6,497 bases of DNA from contig JANOFE010000218.1 of NCBI GenBank assembly GCA_031413495.1, forward strand, positions 1-6,497, given 5' to 3'. How positions within the stretch are numbered: position 1 is the stretch's first letter; the number at the start of each line of letters is the position of its first letter. The notes under the pieces are model-generated. The model did no database searches and was not told the DNA's origin. It worked only from the letters and a program-made list of their open reading frames with translations. Shown in pieces: positions 1-4,748 of this stretch. The position numbers and the translations under genes were made by a program. Source of the DNA: JACMNW01 sp031413495. Its GTDB lineage: Bacteria > Pseudomonadota > Alphaproteobacteria > Rhodobacterales > Rhodobacteraceae.

Positions 1-336
1 CTTCGCATCATGGCACAGCCAGAAACTGACCGGATTGAACACATGCCCCATGACGCGCGGTTGCGCCAAAAGCAAAATCTTATCTGCACCGGGCAGGCCG
101 TGGCTGGCCAGCACATCGCGCACCCACTGGGCACCCGTGCCTTGCTTTGGCACGCCGCCATGATCAACATCATAAAGCGAGGTCAGGTTGCGTTGATTAC
201 GCGAAAACAGGCGCGGGCCGCGCGCGGTTTCAGGGTTCAGCAAGATGTAATCCACACCATAGCGAAACTGGTTTTTCACAGCGCCCTTGCGGCCATGAAA
301 CGTCTCACCCCGGATATGATCCACCTTACGGGTCAT
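1..336 (-). CDS. DUF1365 family protein, 3' end beyond window (partial)
   Basis: This is the N-terminal 112 residues of a protein whose C-terminus lies past the left edge. Reading from the ATG at 336 gives a continuous frame to base 1. The family (DUF1365, PF07103) is recognised from an early HxRxxxFHxRKGAxxxxFxY-type segment, a YDVDHGG stretch near residue 65 and the signature PRVMGHVFNPVSFW near residues 95-108. Full-length members are about 240-270 residues. The biochemical function is not established. Its start codon overlaps the stop of the FAD-protein gene by ATGA (333-336), so the two are almost certainly cotranscribed and translationally coupled. Known context: DUF1365 proteins travel with COG2907 FAD proteins and cyclopropane-fatty-acid-synthase-like methyltransferases, which suggests a role in modifying membrane acyl chains. 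In R. sphaeroides the equivalent gene next to rpoE-chrR has, from memory, been linked to ChrR turnover during singlet oxygen stress. Family assignment is confident; the role is inference. Confidence 0.9.
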   Translation of the reverse strand, partial: MTRKVDHIRGETFHGRKGAVKNQFRYGVDYILLNPETARGPRLFSRNQRNLTSLYDVDHGGVPKQGTGAQWVRDVLASHGLPGADKILLLAQPRVMGHVFNPVSFWLCHDAK

Positions 337-1631
337 GCGACCATCAGATCCTCTGTTTCGCGGGACCGCAGTGCATCAACCACATCCACCGCCGATGCAA
401 AGCCGTCTTCATGAAAGCCGTTCTTCATCCACGCGCCGCAAAACCAAGTATTCCGCGTGCCGTTCATCGCGCGGATACCGCTTTGCGCAGCCAAGGCCTC
501 CAGATCGTAGACCGGGTGACGAAACGTGGCGACATCGTGGATCAGTTTGTCATTGATCGGGCGGTTGGAGTTCAGCGTCACAAACAGCGGGTCATCCTGC
601 GGGATAGGTTGCAGCGAATTCATCCAATAGGTCAGATCAATCCGGTCAGGGCGCCGACCGGCGGGTTCGGTGTAAACCCAGCTTGCCCAGACCGACTTAT
701 GCTTTGGCATGATCGTTGCATCGGCGTGCAGAACAACCTGGTTGGGCTGATAGCCCACTGCGCCCAAAAGTTGCTTCTCATCCGCCGACGGGTCGGCCAG
801 CAGGCGCAAAGCATCATCCGAATGGGTGGCAAAGATCACGTCGTCAAAGGGCTCCCATTCGCCACCTTCGCAGCGCACCAACACGCCATTGCCTTCGCGC
901 CTGACCGCAGCGACCATAGCGCCAAGACGCAGATCAACCGCTTCGGCCACCAGTGCCGCTTGCAGGCGGCGGACATATTCGATGGAACCGCCTTTGACGG
1001 TATACCACTGGTGCTGCCCGGTCATGCTGAGCAGCGCATGATTCTTGAAAAACCGGATCAGCGCCTGCGCCGGGAAATCAAGGATACCCTGCACCGGGGT
1101 TGACCAGATCGCGCCAGACAGCGGCAAAATGTAGTAGTCGCGAAACCACGCGCCGGTCCCCAGATCGCGCAGAAATTCACCCACCGTCAGGTTGGGGTTT
1201 TGCGCCACCTGTTCAGCGCGGGCGTTAAAGCGCAGAATATCGCGCAGCATCCGCAAAAAACGCGGATCCGCTATGCGCCAGCGCTGGGCGAACAACGCGT
1301 CAACGCTGCGCAAACCGTATTCCAGTTTGCCGCCATTGATCGACGCGCCAAAGGTCATGCTGCTTTCCACCACCGGCACCGCCAGCTTTTCAAACAGCGC
1401 CACGAGGTTTGGGTAATTCGCCTTGTTATAAACGATAAACCCGGTATCGACCGGTTGATCGCCGCGCTTGCCCGCCATTTTGGTGCGGGCATGGCCACCA
1501 AGCCGGTGCTCTGCCTCAAACAACACGACGGCATTGTCATTTGCCAAAAGATGCGCCGCCGCCATCCCCGATATGCCGCCACCGATCACGGCAATACGCC
1601 GCGAGGCAGGGCTTCGTGTTTCAAAAGGCAT
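333..1631 (-). CDS. FAD-dependent amine-oxidase-like protein (COG2907 type)
   Basis: A 432-residue flavoprotein. The N-terminus carries a Rossmann FAD-binding fold: IAVIGGGISG at residues 13-22 (GxGxxG), acidic E39 closing the second strand, and RLGGHA at 43-48, the usual GG motif after it. The C-terminal flavin-contact region is TWFCGAW...GFHEDGFASAV around residues 395-416. No signal peptide or membrane span is evident, so it is probably cytosolic or membrane-associated. The start at 1631 has GGAG (complement of 1642-1645) ten bases upstream and places the dinucleotide-binding motif at the usual position. Members of this group sit beside DUF1365 and cyclopropane synthase-like genes and are thought to desaturate or oxidise acyl chains; the substrate cannot be read from the sequence. 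It is transcribed divergently from rpoE from a promoter of the same design as rpoE's own, so it is a probable RpoE target. R. sphaeroides has a homologue in this same place, described from memory as needed for ChrR turnover. Confidence 0.93.
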   Translation of the reverse strand: MPFETRSPASRRIAVIGGGISGMAAAHLLANDNAVVLFEAEHRLGGHARTKMAGKRGDQPVDTGFIVYNKANYPNLVALFEKLAVPVVESSMTFGASINGGKLEYGLRSVDALFAQRWRIADPRFLRMLRDILRFNARAEQVAQNPNLTVGEFLRDLGTGAWFRDYYILPLSGAIWSTPVQGILDFPAQALIRFFKNHALLSMTGQHQWYTVKGGSIEYVRRLQAALVAEAVDLRLGAMVAAVRREGNGVLVRCEGGEWEPFDDVIFATHSDDALRLLADPSADEKQLLGAVGYQPNQVVLHADATIMPKHKSVWASWVYTEPAGRRPDRIDLTYWMNSLQPIPQDDPLFVTLNSNRPINDKLIHDVATFRHPVYDLEALAAQSGIRAMNGTRNTWFCGAWMKNGFHEDGFASAVDVVDALRSRETEDLMVA

Positions 1632-1667
1632 TTAGGCGACGCTCCGGTTTTTTGATCATGTATTGCA

Positions 1668-1693
1668 TACGCGGTATTTTGCGTGGCGGATCA
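1668..1693 (-). promoter_or_regulatory. Putative RpoE-type (ECF) promoter for the FAD/DUF1365 operon
   Basis: On the minus strand the -35-like hexamer TGATCC (1693 to 1688) is followed by a 16-base spacer and the -10-like CGTA (1671 to 1668). This fits the R. sphaeroides RpoE promoter pattern as I recall it (TGATCC at -35 and a TA-rich -10 element). The predicted transcript would start near 1660, giving a short leader of about 30 bases before the ATG at 1631. The same arrangement with the same spacing occurs in the opposite direction upstream of rpoE, which strongly raises confidence. The transcription start is inferred. Confidence 0.8.
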
Positions 1694-1729
1694 AGTTGCG
1701 GGATTATTTTCGTGCAACTGTCGTCAAAG

Positions 1730-1755
1730 TGATCCACGCCAGACACACCTGCGTA
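1730..1755 (+). promoter_or_regulatory. Putative RpoE autoregulatory promoter for rpoE-chrR
   Basis: TGATCC at 1730-1735 is followed by a 16-base spacer and CGTA at 1752-1755, the same elements and spacing as the divergent promoter at 1693-1668. The -35 hexamers lie 36 bases apart, facing away from each other. RpoE is known to transcribe its own operon in R. sphaeroides from a promoter beginning TGATCC. The expected start point is about 1761-1764, leaving a leader of about 105 bases to the preferred rpoE start at 1869. An in-frame ATG also falls at 1764, close to the predicted start point. Confidence 0.82.
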
Positions 1756-1833
1756 ATTTCACCATGATGCTTGAAGGACTTACCCTTGATAAAACGGATG
1801 CACCGGGTGCTGCGCTTAGCTATGCTAGGCCAG

Positions 1834-1855
1834 CGAAGGCATTGTTGCCGGTTCG
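1834..1855 (+). other. rpoE: Leader hairpin just upstream of the rpoE ribosome-binding site
   Basis: CGAAGGCA (1834-1841) can pair with TGCC (1846-1849) and TTCG (1852-1855) around a TTGT loop, with GG (1850-1851) bulged. This makes an 8-pair stem that ends where the purine-rich GGGGTAGG (1855-1862) begins. It could help present or partly mask the ribosome-binding site. This is a fold by eye with no energy calculation, so it may be incidental. Confidence 0.35.
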
Positions 1856-1862
1856 GGGTAGG
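1855..1862 (+). promoter_or_regulatory. rpoE: Ribosome-binding site supporting the GTG start of rpoE
   Basis: GGGGTAGG lies 6 bases before the GTG at 1869 and is the best purine-rich stretch in the leader. It favours the GTG over the in-frame ATGs at 1764 and 1767, which have no comparable element in front of them, and over the GTG at 1683, which lies upstream of the predicted promoter. Confidence 0.6.
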
Positions 1863-1868
1863 TCATTT

Positions 1869-2411
1869 GTGAACGTGCAAGACGAGGTTGATTGGGCAGC
1901 ACTGCTGATCGCTGTGCGCGACCGGCAGGACAAAACCGCCTTTGCCATGCTGTTTCGGCATTTTGCGCCGCGCATCAAAGCGTTCCTGATGAAATCAGGT
2001 GCCAATGCCGCCTTGGCCGAAGAATGCGCCCAAGATGTGATGGCGACGCTTTGGCAAAAATCGCATCTTTTTGATCCGGCGCGCGCATCGGTTGCGACAT
2101 GGGTCTTCACCATCGCCCGTAACCGCCGGATTGATGCCTTGCGTAAATCGCGCAGGCCGGAACCTGAAGATCTGCCCTGGGGACCAGAGGCTGAGCCAGA
2201 TCAGTCTGAGGCGATGGAAATGCAGCAGGAAACCGACCGTCTTGGTGCGGCCCTTGCCCAACTGCCCGCCAAACAACGCGCCCTGATAGAGCGCGCCTAT
2301 TACGGCGATCTTACCCACAGTGAAATTGCCGCTGAAACCGGTCTGCCGCTTGGCACGATCAAATCCCGCATCCGACTGGCGCTTGACCGTTTGCGCCACC
2401 ACATGACCTGA
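1869..2411 (+). CDS. rpoE: ECF sigma factor RpoE (ChrR-controlled, singlet oxygen response)
   Basis: This is a 180-residue group IV sigma factor that directs RNA polymerase to photooxidative stress promoters. Region 2 spans about residues 22-95: AFAMLFRHFAPRIKAFLMKSG, then EECAQDVMATLWQKSHLFDP and TWVFTIARNRRIDALRK, which form the core-binding and -10-recognition helices. Region 4 spans about 124-178, with the helix-turn-helix LTHSEIAAETGLPLGTIKSRIR (148-169) for -35 recognition. K37 and M41 correspond to R. sphaeroides K38 and M42, reported, as I recall, to contact ChrR. The GTG at 1869 is chosen because it gives the family length (R. sphaeroides 181 residues, from memory), follows GGGGTAGG, and puts the conserved DW at residues 8-9. 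An upstream in-frame ATG at 1764 would give 215 residues and cannot be excluded. chrR follows 13 bases downstream. Expression is probably autoregulated through the TGATCC promoter. Confidence 0.96.
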   Translation: MNVQDEVDWAALLIAVRDRQDKTAFAMLFRHFAPRIKAFLMKSGANAALAEECAQDVMATLWQKSHLFDPARASVATWVFTIARNRRIDALRKSRRPEPEDLPWGPEAEPDQSEAMEMQQETDRLGAALAQLPAKQRALIERAYYGDLTHSEIAAETGLPLGTIKSRIRLALDRLRHHMT

Positions 2412-2414
2412 AGG
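2411..2414 (+). promoter_or_regulatory. chrR: Ribosome-binding site of chrR
   Basis: AAGG overlaps the last base of the rpoE stop codon and lies 10 bases before the chrR ATG at 2425. The 13-base gap between the two genes leaves no room for a separate promoter, so chrR is expected to be translated from the rpoE transcript. Confidence 0.5.
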
Positions 2415-2424
2415 CACCAAGTCT

Positions 2425-3066
2425 ATGACGATTAAGCACCACATATCCGATAGTTTGCTGATGGCCTATTCTGCAGGTCAGTTGCCCGAGGCGTTCAACC
2501 TTGTGGTCGCAACACACATATCCATGTGCGACGAATGTCGCGTAGCCCTTGGCGCATTTGATGCCGTGGGCGGGTTGTTGGTGGAAAGCACTGATGAAGC
2601 GGCGGTATCTGACGCGGCGCTTGATGCCACGCTTGCCCTGATCGCTGCCCAAAAGCCGGTTGCAGATACACGCGCGCCTGAGGCAGGGATTTTCCCGGCG
2701 CCATTGGCGGCCTATGTCGGCGGTGATTTATCGGCAGTGAAATGGCGGTCGCTTGGCATGGGTGTGCGGCAGGCGATCTTGCCCACCGAAAAGGGCGCAT
2801 CCGTTCGGTTGCTCCAAATTCCGGGCGGTCAAGCGATGCCGGATCATGGCCACCGTGGCATGGAGCTGACACTGGTGCTGCAAGGCGCGTTCAGTGATGG
2901 GGTTGGTCGCTACAACCGGGGCGACGTGGACGCGGAAACCGAAAAGACCCAGCACACCCCAGTGGCAGAAGCCGGCCTGCCCTGCATCTGTTTGTCCGCC
3001 ACCGACGCGCCGTTGCGGTTTACCGGGTTTATCCCACGCATTCTGCAGCCGCTGTTCAAAATCTGA
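2425..3066 (+). CDS. chrR: Zinc anti-sigma factor ChrR with C-terminal cupin domain
   Basis: A 213-residue cytosolic anti-sigma factor that binds RpoE and blocks its access to RNA polymerase. The N-terminal anti-sigma domain (about residues 1-85) is of the ZAS type, with zinc ligands H6, H31, C35 and C38 (HISMCDEC). The C-terminal cupin-like domain (about 95-195) carries the second metal site H141, H143, E147 and H177 (DHGHRGME...QH), plus C187 and C189. These positions match the R. sphaeroides ChrR numbering I recall exactly, and the total length is the same. In that organism the N-terminal domain is enough to inhibit the sigma factor, while the cupin domain is needed to respond to singlet oxygen. 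It lies in an operon with rpoE, 13 bases downstream. Its TGA stop (3064-3066) directly abuts the stop of the opposing hutD gene, and the transcript probably ends at 3097-3119. All predicted metal ligands are intact, so I expect a functional sensor. Confidence 0.96.
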   Translation: MTIKHHISDSLLMAYSAGQLPEAFNLVVATHISMCDECRVALGAFDAVGGLLVESTDEAAVSDAALDATLALIAAQKPVADTRAPEAGIFPAPLAAYVGGDLSAVKWRSLGMGVRQAILPTEKGASVRLLQIPGGQAMPDHGHRGMELTLVLQGAFSDGVGRYNRGDVDAETEKTQHTPVAEAGLPCICLSATDAPLRFTGFIPRILQPLFKI

Positions 3067-3591
3067 TCAGAACGCCAGTTGCACCACGATGAATGGCCCG
3101 CCCCGCAGGCGGGTTTTTTCGTGGGTCAGGATCAGATCATGTTTGCCAATCGCGCGGCCAGCAACATGCCCGCTTTCCAAGGCAAAAAGCGCCAAACGGC
3201 CGCCCGATGCTGGCGACAGGTCGGTGTCAGTTTGCACCTGCACAAGCGGCAACGGCAAAGCCCGCGCTGTCATGACGTTGAAATCGTCGCTGGGGGCAGT
3301 GACGCCCTCTGCCGCCATTGGCACGTCACCGCGAAACGCCACGGATTTAAGAGGGGCGGCTGTGATACGGTTTTCCCCAACCAGATCAAAACCGGGGCCA
3401 GAGATGACGGTCAGGTTGCGCTCAATTCCCGGAAAGATTGAAAACGGCCCGTCTTCGACCAAACTTGCCATCGACAAACGCAACAGCAGCCCGCCAGCGG
3501 GGCCATCTTCGCGCAGCATTTCAATGGTTGTACCACGCCCGTTGGCCCATGGCATGGCGGTGTAATCAGCAGGCGTCAGGTGCCGGATCAT
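3067..3591 (-). CDS. HutD/Ves family cupin-like protein
   Basis: A 174-residue protein recognised as HutD/Ves (PF05962) by PWANGRGTTIE at residues 14-24, the segment FSIFPGIERNLTVISGPGF at 50-68, PLKSVAFRGD at 80-89 and a later FNVMTAR. The family forms a bicupin-like barrel. HutD is found with histidine utilisation genes in some bacteria, but its biochemical role is not settled. No hut genes are visible here; instead the gene is the last of a mutL-rmuC-hutD series. Its ATG overlaps the rmuC stop (ATGA, 3588-3591). No normal ribosome-binding site is seen, because a perfect hairpin occupies that position, which suggests translation depends on rmuC. The last 20 or so codons contain, on the other strand, the terminator of rpoE-chrR. 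The length is a little short of the family's usual 180-200 residues. Family assignment is confident; function is unknown. Confidence 0.9.
   Translation of the reverse strand: MIRHLTPADYTAMPWANGRGTTIEMLREDGPAGGLLLRLSMASLVEDGPFSIFPGIERNLTVISGPGFDLVGENRITAAPLKSVAFRGDVPMAAEGVTAPSDDFNVMTARALPLPLVQVQTDTDLSPASGGRLALFALESGHVAGRAIGKHDLILTHEKTRLRGGPFIVVQLAF
3097..3119 (+). terminator. Intrinsic terminator of rpoE-chrR, inside hutD
   Basis: CCCGCC (3097-3102) and GGCGGG (3108-3113) form a perfect 6-pair G+C stem around a CCGCA loop, followed at once by six T (3114-3119). This is a textbook Rho-independent terminator for plus-strand transcription, 30 bases after the chrR stop. On the minus strand the stem is preceded by A6 and not followed by a T run, so it should not stop hutD transcription. 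It lies entirely within the C-terminal coding part of hutD. Confidence 0.85.
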
Positions 3592-4748
3592 TCGGCGGCT
3601 TGGCCGCCCAGCACGGGCACTGCAGGCGTCGCCTCCAATTCTTCAAAGTCGAAGTTATCCAGCCTAGCCGCACGTTTGCCCGCCCGTTCCGCAGCCGTGC
3701 CGATCCCGTCCAGATCGGCCTTGGCCTGATTGAAATGGACATTCAGCTTATCCACCCGTTCCACCACCAATTCCACATCGCGGTGCAACATCCGCAAGGT
3801 TGACCTTATCACCCCCGCCTGTTCGCGCATCCGCGCATCTTTCAGCACCGCGCGCATCGTGTGCAACGTGGCCATGCAAGTGGTCGGTGACACGATCCAA
3901 ACCTTAACCGCAAAGCCTTCGCGAACCAGTTCGGGAAAATTGGCGTGAAGTTCCGCGTAAACTGCTTCCGAGGGCAGAAACATCAACGCGCCATCGGCGG
4001 TTTCACCCTCAACTATATACTTTTCCGCAATCGCCTTGATGTGGGATTTCACCGATGTGCGGAACATCCGCTGCGCCTCGGCCACCGCAAACGGGGTGTC
4101 GGCGCGGCGCAACGCCTCATACGCCTCCAGCGGGAATTTGCTGTCGATCACGATGGGGCCGGGCGGATTGGGCAGGTGGATCAGGCAATCGGCGCGCTTG
4201 CCGTTGCCCAGCGTTGCCTGCATCGAATAGCTGTCTTTCGGCAGCGCTTTCAGCACGATATCGTTCAGCTGAATTTCACCAAAGGCACCGCGTGTTTGTT
4301 TGTTGGATAGAATATCCTGCAAAGACAGCACGTTACCTGACAGCTTTTCAATATTCGCCTGCGCTTTATCAATCGTTTCCAGCCGCTGCTGCAATTCGCC
4401 TAAACTGCGCGCGGTGCGGGTTGATGTGCCGGTCAGGCTTTCGGTCATGCCGCGCTGCACTTCGGTCAAGCGTTGTTCCATCACTTTCAGCATGGCGCTT
4501 TGGCTGACGGCCTGCAGTTCCGACACATGGGTCAAGCCCCCCGTCAGGCGTTCCTGCCCCTCGCCCAACAACTGCACCCGGTCGCCAAGCCAGCTGAGTT
4601 CGTTCATCAGCGGCACGGCCATAGCCGAAGACCGCCCCGCCGCCCGCAGGATCAGGATCAGCAGCAACACAAGCACCAAAGCCGCCCCGCCGATCAGCAA
4701 AACCTCGGGGTCGTTCCATGCGTAGGTTTGGCCGAAAAGCGTAATCAT
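3588..4748 (-). CDS. rmuC: RmuC-family DNA recombination protein
   Basis: A 386-residue membrane-anchored RmuC protein. A single hydrophobic segment spans residues 16-34 (VLLIGGAALVLVLLLILIL), followed by a basic R35 and a long, probably coiled-coil stretch (about 45-150, rich in Q, E and L). The RmuC core (PF02646) follows: RGAFGEIQL, GKRADCLIHLP, IVIDSKFPLEAYEAL, FLPSEAVYAEL and WIVSPTTCMATLHTM, spread over about 150-310, then a second predicted helical region to about 365. E. coli RmuC limits recombination at inverted repeats and has been described as nuclease-like; the mechanism is not settled. The alphaproteobacterial form here is shorter than the E. coli protein (about 475 residues). 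Its ATG overlaps the mutL stop by ATGA (4745-4748) with only a weak GGAC upstream, so translation is likely coupled to mutL. Its stop overlaps the hutD start. Pairing with a mismatch repair gene fits a genome maintenance role. Confidence 0.95.
   Translation of the reverse strand: MITLFGQTYAWNDPEVLLIGGAALVLVLLLILILRAAGRSSAMAVPLMNELSWLGDRVQLLGEGQERLTGGLTHVSELQAVSQSAMLKVMEQRLTEVQRGMTESLTGTSTRTARSLGELQQRLETIDKAQANIEKLSGNVLSLQDILSNKQTRGAFGEIQLNDIVLKALPKDSYSMQATLGNGKRADCLIHLPNPPGPIVIDSKFPLEAYEALRRADTPFAVAEAQRMFRTSVKSHIKAIAEKYIVEGETADGALMFLPSEAVYAELHANFPELVREGFAVKVWIVSPTTCMATLHTMRAVLKDARMREQAGVIRSTLRMLHRDVELVVERVDKLNVHFNQAKADLDGIGTAAERAGKRAARLDNFDFEELEATPAVPVLGGQAAE
3594..3608 (-). other. Perfect hairpin over the hutD ribosome-binding position
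   Basis: GGCGGC (3594-3599) and GCCGCC (3603-3608) form a perfect 6-pair stem with a 3-base loop. On the minus strand it ends two bases before the hutD ATG (3591), where a Shine-Dalgarno sequence would normally be. It encodes the last codons of rmuC (Gly-Gly-Gln-Ala-Ala). Without ribosomes arriving from rmuC it could block hutD initiation. The structure is seen directly; the regulatory role is inference. Confidence 0.45.

Noticed and set aside
317..322. TGATCC hexamer as a further RpoE promoter
   Set aside because: No CGTA follows 16 bases downstream (GACC is there), it is inside coding sequence, and it points into the opposing FAD gene.
147..1103. Long plus-strand open frame (318 codons) opposite the FAD gene
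   Set aside because: It lies entirely antisense to a clear COG2907 gene and the DUF1365 gene. Its translation is rich in R, H, Q and C with no recognisable domain, as expected for a shadow frame in G+C-rich DNA.
1683..1868. GTG at 1683 as the rpoE start
   Set aside because: It lies upstream of the predicted RpoE promoter (1730-1755), so that transcript could not include it, and it adds 62 residues absent from the family.
2072..2077. TGATCC hexamer inside rpoE
   Set aside because: It encodes conserved residues of the FDP segment and has GCGA instead of CGTA at the -10 position.
1995..2444. Minus-strand open frame (149 codons) opposite rpoE
   Set aside because: It is antisense to the conserved sigma factor region, has no ribosome-binding site or domain, and its composition is typical of a shadow frame.
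3097..3113. Bidirectional terminator serving hutD as well
   Set aside because: On the minus strand the stem is preceded by A6 and followed by CCATTC, with no T run. It also lies before the hutD stop, so it would truncate hutD.
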